DNA of 64,000 bases from Phylloscopus collybita (lineage: Eukaryota; Chordata; Aves; Passeriformes; Phylloscopidae). Positions 1 through 10,900 of this stretch are shown here, piece by piece; positions within the stretch are counted from its first letter, which is position 1; every line of letters starts with the position of its first letter. Below the pieces are notes generated by a model. The model did not search any database. It was not told where the DNA came from and was given only the letters and a program-made list of their open reading frames with translations. Where the stretch lies: contig JAJNNQ010000005.1 in the NCBI GenBank assembly GCA_027886175.1, positions 2,795,001 through 2,859,000 on the forward strand. The letters are read 5' to 3'. Position numbers and translations under genes: made by a program.

Positions 1-1925
1 CTTGGTGATGGAAAGATGTGCTTCTTTGAACACAAAGAAGTACTTTGTGTTCTTTCTAAAGTGACTGCTTAAAAAAAAAAAACAAACCCATTTTGTTCAA
101 AAAATTAATTTCTAAAGAGTTTCCCGGAAAATTTTGAGTGAAACAAAAACATTTCTTTCTTTTTACCTTTTCCCAAAGGGACAGAAAGGCTTTTCTGCCT
201 TTCTCTTGTATCTGATACTCATGCTTGCACATCAAAATTCATATTTGAGTATTCCCAAGGTGATTTCCCTATGCAAACCCCTTGAAAACCCTCTAAAATC
301 AGAGCTGTGGCTGCGGGGAGGTTTGTGGGCTGGCAGATTCGATTTGATGGGGAGTGAATTAGACAAGGAAATGTTGCAACAGGGAAGCAAAACTCACTGC
401 AGATACCTGGAGTCAATCCAACAGAGACAAGCCATCCACCTCCTTTCAGGAATGCCAACTCAGCTCCTTGCCAGCTTCCACCAGCAATGCCCTTTCAAGC
501 CCACGTGGAAAAAACAAAATGCCCCAAACATGTGCAGGCAGATAAACATCCTGACTTTGGAATTTTATGGAGGGGATGTAAAGGCAGAGCCTTCCCCAGG
601 AATTATCTCTGTGTGAAGCAGAGTCTGCAGCACCAGGGCACGGTGATTTAAAGCTCTGCTCTGCACAAAGCTCTGCCCCAGCCAAACCAGGAGGGACTCT
701 GCTCTCACTGGGGATTTGGTGGTGCACAGATTCTCTGTTTCTCTGGTTTTTGCCCTGGCAGGCACACGGGACAAGCTGGGAAACTGGAAGAGCCAAGCCG
801 GGCTCGTGGCTGAGTGAGCAGGCCTGAAAAAGGGAATCACAGCTCCTTGTGAAGGTGGCACTCAGCATCCATTTCACAGTCCCTTTCCTTCCTCACCCTC
901 ATTTTGTCCTGTGTGATTTACAGGGACAAACCTGTCCTGATTTCCCATCATAAAGCAGCTGTTTTAACCCTTCCCTACATGAATCCTTTCACTACCTGGA
1001 GGGAGTCAGCAAGGTGGAGAGAGATTATTTAAGAAGAGCTTGGAGTGACAGGACAAGGGGGAATGGCTTCAAACTGAGAGAAGGTTTAGAGGGGATTTAG
1101 AAGGGTTTTTTTAGGAAAAAAACCCCTCTTCCCTGTGAGGGTGGGGAGGCCCTGGCACAGGGGGCCCAGAGAAGCTGTGGCTGCCCCTGGATCCCTGGCA
1201 GTGCCCAAGGTTTGAGGTTTGCCCTTTGCTGATGGATTTAGCAGGAACAAAGTAATACAGCTGATCCTGGTTCACTGTGTTCCTACATGGATTTGTTCCT
1301 CAATATCCTGTCATTTGGAATGAACATCCTTTATGGAAATTCTGGATGCTGGGGAATGGGCACAGAAAACAGCCAGGTTCACATTCCCACCTGAGCCAGC
1401 ACCTCCTGCTGTAACTGGTGATTTTTTCCCTCAATGGCCCAACCATTCCTTAAAAGATGTCTTGTGTTACATCACTCAAGATCTTTGTTTTTAAAAAAAC
1501 TGAGGTCTCACACCTGGAAAATCTTAAATTTTGAAGCAAAACTGAATTGGTAAAACCAGAAAAAAAACCCAAAAAAACCCAAACGTTACAGGCTGTGAAC
1601 AAAAGCACTGAAGCTGATGCTGACATTATTTAGTTTCTCATCACCTCAAAAGTAGCATCACTGAAAAAAATTCAATTTTTTTCTAATAGAACAGTAAAAA
1701 AAACAATCCATACTTACCACACTGTGGTTTTAATTACTTGTTTACAAGCTACAGCAATAACCAATACACCACCATGTTGCATGCACTCTGTGCTGCTTTA
1801 CAGCTACAGAAAGCTCTGCACGGGAGTTCCACTCCAAAGTGTTGCATAATTTGTAATATCCCTTTCTCTTTGCTCATTTCTACCTCCAAAGGTGATTAGG
1901 TTTGTGCAGCATTTTCATTACTCAC
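1..1925. other. CHL1 intron downstream of the Ig3 start exon (partial)
   Basis: The only recognised element is the CR1 fragment at 1040-1216. I looked on the minus strand for the rest of Ig domain 3 (a Cys motif of the NYRC type) and did not find it. The 160- and 143-codon frames here lack any recognisable protein motif. A-rich tracts occur near 70-85 and 1556-1585. Confidence 0.7.
1040..1216 (+). mobile_element. CR1 LINE fragment
   Basis: The stretch carries the CR1 3' region signatures TGACAGGACAAGGGG, GGCTTCAAACTGAGAGAAGG, CCTGGCACAGG and TGTGGCTGCCCCTGGATCCC. It breaks off before the 3' terminal repeat, so it is truncated at both ends. Confidence 0.85.
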
Positions 1926-2046
1926 AGCCCTTCAGCAATACACTCCAGGAGCAGGACACCTCCCTTGATGACAGTGACTGATGAGCTACTGCCAGCAGAT
2001 TCAGGAGGGATCAGCAGCTTGGGTTTCCTCTCCTTGATAAAATTTG
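1926..2046 (-). CDS. CHL1: CHL1 exon, start of Ig domain 3
   Basis: This 121-nt exon encodes residues 245-283 plus two bases of codon 284. The acceptor is TTTATTCTTTCAG|CA and the donor GGGCT|GTGAGT. The translation runs IKERKPKLLIPPES, then SSVTVIKGGVLLLECIAEG. Cys279 is the first cysteine of Ig3. It matches CHL1 IKQRKPKLLLPP and LLLECFAEGL. It exits in phase 2, so the next exon must start with the last base of a Leu codon followed by a Pro-Thr-Pro type segment. That exon was not found in positions 1-1925. Confidence 0.95.
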
Positions 2047-3945
2047 CTGAAAGAATAAAACAAACCAGAAGTTAGGTGGGAAATCTGAGGTATTCTTCAG
2101 CAATGCCACAAACATCACTGCTGACAGAAGGTTTCTGACATCGATTTGTGAGTTCTCCTTTTTATTTATACACTCTGAGACTAATCCAGGAACCCTCATT
2201 TCCCCTGAAAACAGTCAGAAAGGAGGGACAGTGATATCAGCTGGCAGCAGTGCTGGGAAACCTCTTTTCCTACAGTTTTATATCCTGTTTTCCAAGCACT
2301 GTCCCTTCCTACCACCCCTCAGGCAGTCTGGTCCTCTCAATTCCTGATTTTTAGGCCCACACCATGTTTCTTGTCACCTTTCTTCTGCACTGGCTCCATC
2401 ATCTTTTAAACCTCAGGTGAAACCCTACCTTTCCTGACCTGAGCATCCCACAGGATTGTCCCTCCCGCTCCAATCATTAAATCTACAGTAATGGAGATAC
2501 AATTTGTAAGGAGGACTGTAAAAATAATAAAACAAGATTGACCTGCGTTTGATTCCAACAGCCCATTTGTTCCAGCCTGCCAAACAAGTGTTTTTAGGAT
2601 GAAAAATGCAGGGTTCAGTGCCTGCCCAGTTATCGCTATCATAACAATTAGCACACTAATGAATCACTCCCCAAATGGTGCTAGTTCTTTAAAAAAAAAA
2701 AAATAAAAAAAATAGCCAGTTATGGATGATTTGGTAGAAGACCACATAGATCTCCCTGAACCATTTTCTCATTTTTAATTTTGATTTCCCCTCGCCTTGC
2801 AGCTCTGCAGATCTGTGTCACAAGGGCTCTGAGCTGCAGCAGAACTCGCCGGTGCCTCTGGACACACTCACACATTTCCCATCTGCCCTCCACCTCCTGC
2901 TGCCAAAGGCAGCCAGGCCCCCTTCCCAGCACCAGTTCAGACATCCCTCCCAGGGAAAAAAAAAAACTGCTCCTGGAGTGGCACAAGCTCTGCCTGTCCT
3001 GCTGCCAGGGCTCAGCTCCACGGGCAAAGTCAGAGGAGTGATGAGGGCTCCGAGTTATCCATCCCAAAACACCCCAGGATAACCCCCTTCTCAGAAACCT
3101 CAGTGCTTGTCTGGGAAAAAAAAAATCAAAAAAAAAAAAATCTCCTAGAGGAGGTTAAAATTGGGCATTAAAAAAAAAAAAGGAAAAAAAAAAAAAAGTC
3201 TCTTAAAAGCCATTTAAGCCAAGAGCTACAGACTCTAAATTTAGTATATTTGAAACAAAAGGAACCAGGTGGGGAATTGCAGGAAGAGGCTCCTTGCTGC
3301 CTGCATGGAGAGCAGGACATTTTCAGGATGTGCTGCACAGAGAGGGGCACACAAAGCAGTGGGAGGTGGCTACCCAAGGGCTTTGCTGTGGTGTCACCAT
3401 GCTGGTGACACAGCAAGGGCACCACAGAGACAGAGCCACCTCCCATCTCCACCCTGGTGATGGGGACAGCCAACACAGTCACCCCAAAATCCATAAATCC
3501 ACACCCTGAGCTCATCCTGGAGTCACACAGCCCCAGGGTGACCCCTGGGACATGAATTCATGGGGTCAAACCAGCTGCCTCATCTCAGAGCCCTCTGAAC
3601 TGCCAGGAAAAGATCTGGAGCATCCAGCTCTGGCTCCTGCTCTGAACTGATAACATGAAAACCCCAGATCATCAATGTCCTCACTTCCACCTCCTTACAA
3701 AGCTCCTTTCTCAAGTGAAAAAAAAAAAAAAAGGCAAAAAACCCACAACTGCCTTTTTTATTAAAAACCCTGCAGATTGCTCTCAGAAAGGACAAGATGA
3801 GCCAATTGTGCTCCCTGGACTGCTTAAATCCATCCCACTGCAATCAAGAGGCTTTTGTGATGTGTTTTTTTTTTGAGCAGCTCCCATTTCACCTCAGCTG
3901 GTGGAGTCTCAGTTCAAAGGCTAAAAACAGATGCATTCAACTCAC
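2047..3945. other. CHL1 intron
   Basis: No gene or clear transposon is recognised. There are A-rich tracts at 2690-2712, 2950-2961, 3116-3197 and 3718-3733. Open frames here are short and look like chance. Confidence 0.6.
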
Positions 3946-3993
3946 CCTTAGTAACAGCAGCGTTAGGTGAGCCTGAGTCATTAGCATGCTTTA
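3946..3993 (-). CDS. CHL1: CHL1 48-nt cassette exon (Ig2-Ig3 linker insert)
   Basis: This small exon encodes KHANDSGSPNAAVTK plus shared codons at each end, a 16-residue insert in the linker between Ig2 and Ig3. The acceptor is TTTATTTCAG|TA and the donor AAGG|GTGAGT. The length is a multiple of three and both flanks are phase 1, so it can be included or skipped without changing frame. The KHANDS core is shared with the insert known from one human CHL1 isoform. It contains an N-D-S glycosylation sequon at N232. Alternative use here is inferred from the family, not shown by the DNA. Confidence 0.9.
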
Positions 3994-5125
3994 CTGAAAT
4001 AAATAAAAATGACAACCAAACAAACATGCAGCGTTGAGACAGAATCAAAAGAAACCATAAATCAACCAAAACAAAACCATGCCCCTCCCCACCTCCCAAT
4101 TTCTGCCCCAAAAGAAAGAAAGAAAGAATGAAAAAAAAATGTAAAGGAAAGCAACAGATGAGCAACAGAGTTTTGAAAATACAATGAAAATGCCTCAAAG
4201 ATTTGTGTTATTCTGAAAAAAACACTTCATGGGTGATATAATCAGCATTTCACCCTTGCTATCTACAGTAATAAAAATCACTAAGTACCCACAAAGAGAA
4301 ATCCTATCAAATGTATCCATTCTCTCGTTTCTCATTGCTTATTTCTGTTCTGTTTATGTTTAATGCAGCCCCTCACCAGGCACTTGGCACAGGGAGGAGT
4401 GGGCAGTGTCAAGCTGAGTTTACAGAACCCTTTCAGTACATGCCTCTCATCTTCTCCTGGCCCCAGTCCCGTGCCTTTGATGACAAGGTGGACACACTGA
4501 AGTGGGTTTTTGGGCCACTTCCAGGGCTACCAGCAGCCAAAACCCATCTCCTTTTTCTCTAATCTCTGTGTACATGTGTGGGGGACTGAACCCATTTGAA
4601 AAGCCGTGGAGAGCAACATTTAATCTGGATGTTTTTCTCACAATTATTATCCCAAGATAGGGCCTAAGCAAGCACTGAACACACAAAGCCACTATCAATC
4701 CTTTATCTTTTTATCCCAACGAGAAAACTCTCAAAAATCACATATTAAACATGAGGGTTTCATTCCTGAAGACAAAATCCTCCTTGGCTTTCTGGGTTGT
4801 GTAGGCCTGAAAGATCAGAAGCTTTAATAAAAACCGAAATATTTTATTTCCTACACATCAAGGAACTGGAAACACTCGTGTGTTTCTGATGCTCCAAGCT
4901 GCCTGGAAAAACCTGGATAACATCATCCTTCCAACCTCACTGCTGCTATTGGACCAAACCAGGCCTTGCCCAGGGAGGAGGTGGCCACAGAATCCCCAAA
5001 ACCCAGTGAATTCCCATCCTTGGGGCACCTGTTGGACTCAAGGGCAGCAGATTTCCCTCATGCATCCTTGGCTTTCACTGTGGGGACAGCAGGAGGAAGG
5101 ACAGGGCACTTTTGGGATCTGATTG

Positions 5126-5549
5126 TGATGCCTTGGGATTTTATCTTTTATATTTTTCAAATCCTGTAATGCTTTAGTGTATAAATCTAAACTCCACATA
5201 GAGTGTCAGCTACTGCCTTCACATTTTGGTCAGACACAACAATTCCTCCCCAGGCCTGGGAATCAAGGACACCTCACTGCCTCAGGCCCTGAGAGATGCA
5301 AACAAAAGTGAGTTTGGGCAGCAAACTGGGGATAAATAACTTCATTACCTGAAGTTATAATTGGAGGATTAACCCCTGATGTGTAATGGATCAAATTTAT
5401 AATTGTCCGAAAAACCCATGACCATTGTCCATCTTGGGTATAGCTTTGGACTGCCCAAGGTGTATCTGTTGAAGGCCTTTAATAAATACCTGATTTTACT
5501 CTTTTAACCTTGACTAGCCTCTGCTCCAGATACCCATCCCAGGGCATCA
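5126..5549 (+). mobile_element. ERV LTR, TGATGCC family (5' LTR of a truncated provirus)
   Basis: The element starts TGATGCCTTGGGATTTTATC and ends CCCAGGGCATCA, so its termini are the inverted repeat TGATGCC/GGCATCA. It is alignable by eye with the solo LTRs at 22530 and 47353: TTTTATCTTT near the start, a CCATTTTGGG-like segment reduced to CCATCTTGGG, then ACTGCCCAAGGTGTAT, AATAAA at about 5482, and CTGCTCCAG before the end. It is more diverged than the other two. A primer-binding-site-like sequence follows directly. Confidence 0.8.
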
Positions 5550-5554
5550 GTTTC

Positions 5555-5572
5555 TGGCGACCCAGATGGGAC
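5555..5572 (+). other. Retroviral primer-binding site-like sequence
   Basis: TGGCGACCCAGATGGGAC lies five bases after the LTR end, the usual place for the tRNA primer-binding site, and begins with the TGG that pairs with a tRNA CCA end. The primer tRNA is not assigned. The leader appears to continue for perhaps 150-200 bases before similarity is lost. No gag, pol or env frame follows. Confidence 0.6.
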
Positions 5573-5779
5573 AGGACAACCTGATGCCTTGGGATGGCTG
5601 CCTAGAACAGGGGCTGGAGCAAGCAGCGGAAATTTAGCCCAAAGAACGAGGTCAACAGTGCAGGGAACAAACTCAGCAAGGTGCCCTTTGTTGAGAGAGA
5701 GCCAGGGCACACATCTGCATGAGCTGCTGCTGCCTGGGGAGCTCGGAGAGCAGCAGCACGATGTTGCCACGCTTCGTGC

Positions 5780-6020
5780 CTACCATGTTTTGGTTTTGGG
5801 AAATTCTGTTCCCAGGCACTCTTTGGTAGACAAGGTCACATAATGTAAACTACCTTGTTTTGTACGATTTTCCCAGAGGAAGGATTTTTGCGTGGTGGTC
5901 TCTGGAGCTGACCAATGGTTCCCAAAGGTCCCACCTCTAAGGTGGGCACATCTGAAAAAGCATAAAAGTAGCCAGAGAAATAAACTGGGGGCTCCTTCCT
6001 GCAGGGGGACCACGCAGCCT
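5780..6020 (+). mobile_element. Possible LTR fragment next to CHL1 exon
   Basis: The segment has an LTR-like layout: a CCAAT-like GACCAATGG at about 5917, a TATA-like GCATAAAAGTA at about 5961, AATAAA at about 5980 and a following CTTCCTGCAGGGGGACC. No second copy is present in the window, so the call rests on motif order only. Confidence 0.4.
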
Positions 6021-6091
6021 TCTGTGAAAAACTATCACTCCCTGCCTCTCATTTATTGTGTCCCACACCAGCAGCTCAGCCCCAGACTCAC

Positions 6092-6262
6092 AGCGGGACA
6101 CCCTGAGCGTCATCGGCATCTTCTGCACGATGGTCCTGAGCCTGGGGAAGGCTGCAAAGCAGCAGTAGTCACTCCTGCTGTCGCTCTCCTCCACGTTGGC
6201 AAAGTAGAGATCTCCCTTCAGGCTCATGGAGACCCTCTCGTCCTGGGGGATGTGCTGCAAAT
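6092..6262 (-). CDS. CHL1: CHL1 exon, second part of Ig domain 2
   Basis: This 171-nt exon encodes residues 171-228 (last codon shared). The acceptor is TTCTCCTTGCCAG|AT and the donor CGCT|GTGAGT. It contains LQHIPQDERV, GDLYFANVEE and then DSRSDYCCFAAFPRL with RTIVQKMPMTL. Cys205 of the Y-C-C motif is the likely partner of Cys154. It ends in phase 1, so it can splice to either the 48-nt cassette exon (giving Leu) or directly to the exon at 1926-2046 (giving Ser). An LTR-like fragment starts about 70 nt beyond its donor. Confidence 0.97.
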
Positions 6263-6986
6263 CTGGCAAGGAGAAGGAATTGTGAGCTGGGGACAGCACA
6301 CGGGGCTGTTTCACCCAGCGCTCCCCTCCTGTGCTTCCTTCCAGACACAGGCAGAGAATGAAAGTCTGAAGTAAAAGAGGCTGAAAATCCAGCAGAGCCA
6401 ATGGGTTATTTACCAATATTCGATATCCACTGATATATATTTTTAATCTATAATAATATAGACCTGCATAACTGATAAGGAAAAATTGATAATTGGAAAA
6501 ACAGAGTTGTTTTGCTTCCCAAAAGCCAGAAATTCCTGCAGAACACAAGCACTGGAGAATAACGGGACAGAAACCCACAAGGAGCTAATTATATCAAGCT
6601 GCTGGATTATTTTTCCAGTAGGATCATAAATCAATCATCAATTTATGGAAAGAGGAAAGCAATGATGAAAGAAATAACATATTGACACAGCATATCCTCT
6701 CTCCTTTAAACACAGGACTCCCCATCACTGGCAGACTCACCAATATATAAATTATTGGATATCTCATATTTAATGAGATGCTGTGTCAATGCACTCAACA
6801 ATTTAACTTTGGGTTCATGTAAAACCAGATCTCCATCCTCTATTTTTTTTAATTTTGTTCTTCAATATCCAGATATTTCTCCCAAGCTCTTGCACAATTA
6901 CAATTCCTATCCATGATGAATCTGCAATGAAACTGCTCTGCAAGACAAATACTTTGAGCCCCCTTGTGCAAAAATAATTAACTCAC
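6263..6986. other. CHL1 intron (724 nt)
   Basis: This short AT-rich intron lies between the two Ig2 exons. No repeat or regulatory element is recognised. Confidence 0.8.
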
Positions 6987-7109
6987 CAATATTCATCCAG
7001 TAGATGTGCAAAGGGGGGATGCCTTTTGGGGGGTTGCAGTGCAGGATCACAGAATCTCCATGCTCCACATCCAGAGGCTCGATTTTTTCTTTGGGGAATT
7101 TTGGTACAC
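6987..7109 (-). CDS. CHL1: CHL1 exon, first part of Ig domain 2
   Basis: This 123-nt exon encodes residues 130-171. The acceptor is TTTTTTGTGCAG|GT and the donor ATTG|GTGAGT. It reads VPKFPKEKIEPL, then DSVILHCNPPKG and PPLHIYWMNI. Cys154 is the first Ig2 cysteine and Trp167 the core tryptophan. The exon length and both phase-1 boundaries match the L1-family gene structure. An 8.4-kb intron separates it from the previous exon and a short 724-nt intron from the next. Confidence 0.97.
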
Positions 7110-7739
7110 CTGCACAAAAAAGCAAAGAAGTTCCACCTTCATTGGTACCTTTTGAAATGCTGCCTTTTGCTTTCCCCTTGCTACACTTTTAAATAAAATA
7201 TTTACCTTTACATCACCCTTTGCATTCTCTGCCTTTAATACCGATTTTAATTTCCACAGAGGCACAGGGTAATGATGAGCTGTACTCAGAGGAGGAAATC
7301 CCTGAGTTCTGGGACACTCCGAATAGGAACCTCCTCATTCACAAAGTTCTTGGAGCATCCTATCCAAAGCCAGGCACTGAATGGGGATGTTTAACACTTC
7401 TTTGTGATGCCCTGTGCTTTGCTTTGGCTTTACTTTAACGCAATTCTTTTCAAACGCTTTCTTTATCTCCTTTGTGCTGTCTGGAAGGGACCACTCAAGG
7501 CCACAGGGTCCCTAAGGACAAGCTGGCACAGAGGGCTGTGCACTGGTGGGACCCCAGCTGCTCCCAGGAGATCAGAAACCAGCTGGGAAGTGTGGAATGT
7601 TCTGGGAAGCCTTGGCTGAAACATGTTTCCTAAGGACCTGTCGCCCTGTTCTTCTCTGTTTTTCTAAAGTCCCTACAGCCTTCTGATTTTTACTTTTTGC
7701 AGTGGAGTTTCTCACTCACTTTTCATGTAAACAAAGATT

Positions 7740-7935
7740 GTTTTGCATTCCTTTCTGGAGGAGGAGAGAATTGATGGACTGTTGGGTTGACCAGTGTGGT
7801 TGGAGAGGACAATTTCCATCCTCCAATCCATGGTCACTGTTGGAATTCTATAAATGTCAAAGTCTGTAAATAAACTGTCCCCTTTTTTGCCTTGGACATC
7901 TCAGTGTGTGAGTGTCATTCTTTTTGTGTTATATT
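7740..7935 (+). mobile_element. Possible LTR fragment
   Basis: The segment has a TATA-like CTATAAATG at about 7850, AATAAA at about 7869 and then CTTGGACATCTCAGTGTGTGAG. This layout resembles the R-U5 end of passerine ERV LTRs. Neither boundary is defined and no inverted terminal repeat was located. Confidence 0.4.
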
Positions 7936-10900
7936 GCAACCAGGACCCACTGAAAGTCACTGCAGGTGGGGACACACATCAGGCTGTGCCTGGGTTGTCC
8001 CAGCTCTCCTCTGTTGCACTGCACCCTCCCATGACCAGGTAGATGTTTCCAAATAAAGAAAAGGGGTTTCAGTTTTACCCCTGATATTTAACGAGAAGCA
8101 GCAGAACTTTCTGTGTTCAGGGCACAGGGGCACTGGCTGGGCTTTGGAAATGTTTCTCAGAACCTGGAGCTGCTTCTCTTGGCAGCAAGACAAAAGCCCT
8201 CCTAAAACATGAAGTGTATAAGAAGCAGCACAGAGGTGCTCAGGGCTTTCTGGGGTGTCTTAGCCGGGTGTCAGATGCTTCTCTGACACCTGTGCACGGC
8301 TTCTATTCTTTTGGTTTTGTGTAATTTGTTATTTTCTCTTTGAAAATTAAAACCTCTGCTTTACAAAACACCCCCAAAGAGCCATCTGGCAATATTATTA
8401 AGCCATTCTGGGAGGTTGCAGGTCAACCCTCAAGACTTGATACATCTTCACGGGGTTCACTACACTCTGGCCACCTGTGTGACTGTCTCACTTCCCCATC
8501 CCCAGGACCACAGGAAGGCTGCTCTGAAGCTTCTGCTGCCTCCTCAGGCATGGAAGCCCAACCATGGACTCCTGCAGGCTCAGGGTGCAGGGTTAGCCTT
8601 GGCACAAAGCCCACAGGGCTGCTCTAGCTGGGCTTAAACACAGCTCAGATTGCCAATGGATCAACGTTTCCATCAGCCACAGCACCTGATGCCAGCATTC
8701 TGTTCAAAGCCTGATCCGTGCTTGGCACGCCTGGGCAAATTTGGGTGCCCAAAATGCCACAGGAGCTCAGGTGGGAGCAGAGCTGGGCTGGAGCCCACCC
8801 CAGACTCAGCTTGGAGATGATCACAGAGAAACCAGCCTGCAGGATGGAACCACTCCTTGAAGGAACCGAGCTCAGGCAGTTTCAGGGCTGACGTCGCCTC
8901 CCGCTTTCATTTCAGGCACGTTCAAACCGGCCCAAGCTTCGCTTCAGACCAGCACCAGGCAGCAAAAACGAGCAGCAATTAAACAGCAAAGGATGGAGAA
9001 CGTCCTGGCTGTGCAGATCACAGCAAACATCACCTCCCTGGTGCCCAAATCATGGCTGGGAGAGCAACTCCACACCTTGAGACACCAGCGGTCCGGCAGT
9101 GAATCTGCAACACCTCAGTGAGGGAGGCAAAGGAAAGGAGAGGGAGGGGGAAATGCAGGGCTCTGAGGACACTTCACACATCTCAGGATTAGTAAACATG
9201 AAAAGAAGCAATCACTCCAGTGCTGATTGCCTGAATGCAGACTCTGCAGAGATTTTATCTCCAGGAGGGTTATTAATAGGTTAGGAATTCTTAGGAGAGG
9301 CAAAATGCAGCTAATGAGCATCACACGCCCTGTAGGTGAAATTTCAGGTAAAAAAAATTAAATAAATAAAAAAGAGCTGCATATTCATATCCAGTACCTT
9401 CATTAACCTGCACTCTTCAGCCCTGGGAAATACATCTGCTGACTGCAGAGGTGCAATATCTTCCAGCAGGAAAAAGCCAATTTCTTGATCTAAAGCTTAT
9501 TTATTCCCCAAAGCACGTCACTCACAACAAAACTTTAAATAAGCTGGATAAGGATTTCTGACCAAAGCAATGAGATCAGCAAATGGACCAATATGGGATG
9601 ACTTATTTAGGACATTGGAACCCCTTGTTCAAACCCATTTTTTGCCTCATTTAGCAGAACTAAATCTGGGTTTCTGATATCCCAGCTGGGTGCCACAAGC
9701 ACTGGGCTTCTCGGTGAATTTCTGTGGCCAGTAATTACAGAATTATACAGAAATTTACTGAGTCCCACCAGGAGACAGGAACAAGTCACAGTCCTGGTGT
9801 CATTAGCTGGCAGCACAGACATGCATCTCCAGCCTGGGCCCAGATGTTGGCAGCTGGACTTCACTGGGGGAAGCAGAAATTTGACCCCAAATGTCCTCCA
9901 CCTCCAACAAGTACTTGCACCACAGGTGATCAGGGAGTTTGGGTCCTTCCATGCTGGTTTTTTTCTAATTTTTTTTTTTTTGCTTAGTTCACCATGAAAA
10001 GCATTGAAAAACTTTGATTTTCATCCTCATAATGAATAAACTCCAATGGTTTCATCCTTGAAGCTTTGCAAGAGATGGAAACTCATGATAAATTCCTGAG
10101 CCAAACCTCCTGACAAGCATAATTTTTTTGCTGGGGTCCCACTGGTCTCGAAGACCAGATAAATACCTGCTTCTGAATTCAGATTGATTAAAAATAAAAA
10201 GCTTCTGTCACATTAGACTTTGCCTTTTTCACATCAATCTTCAGGACGTGTGTGCAGGCAATATTTTGGATCTTTTTTTTTTTTTGCAGGGCTCCTATGT
10301 TCTAATTAGAGGATATTCCAGAATCAATCACCACTGATTTGTGGCTGATCACAGAAACTATCACAGCTGAGTTAAACTCCACAGCATCACACAAAATAAA
10401 TTGTGCCCTGGAAGTGTTCAGAGCACAGAGTTCTCAGTGCAGCACATGGCCACTGAAAAAATCCAGCTGATGTCTCTGCAGTGATGGCACTGAGGGTGTT
10501 ATGTCAATATTCCATGGAATCCCCAACAAAGGAATGTGAGGAGAGGGGACTGAGAATCCAGCACACCTCTGGGTGCTGCTTCCCCAGGGGAGAGCAGTGG
10601 GATTTAGTGATCTTAGAAAGGGACCAGGAAGCTCCCAGCACACACAAATCAAGGGGTATGAATGGAACAGCCACAGGGAAGGTGGAAACCTGCACTCCCA
10701 ACTCCAGCTATGCAGAATCTCCCCAAATCAGACCGTGCCACCTCTTCAAATACTCCTGGGAAAAGCTTTGCTGACCTGCTGAAAAAGGTTTTTTTCCTGA
10801 CAAGGCTGCACTCAAAAACCAGAACTGAAGTGCTCTGACAGTGTGTGAACCATGGAAATGGAAGATTATCAGTGGCCAGAGTCATTTGTGCAAGGAGCCA

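Larger units (their letters stand above)
3994..6091. other. CHL1 intron with ERV fragments
   Basis: This intron lies between the cassette exon and the second Ig2 exon. About half of it is retroviral: the LTR plus leader at 5126-5572 and a possible second LTR at 5780-6020, both in plus orientation and so antisense to CHL1. The rest (3994-5125) shows nothing recognised. Confidence 0.6.

Noticed and set aside
446..877. Minus frame tested as the missing CHL1 exon completing Ig domain 3
   Set aside because: The peptide has no Ig cysteine motif of the NYRC type and no acceptor in the required phase. The real exon is probably left of the window.
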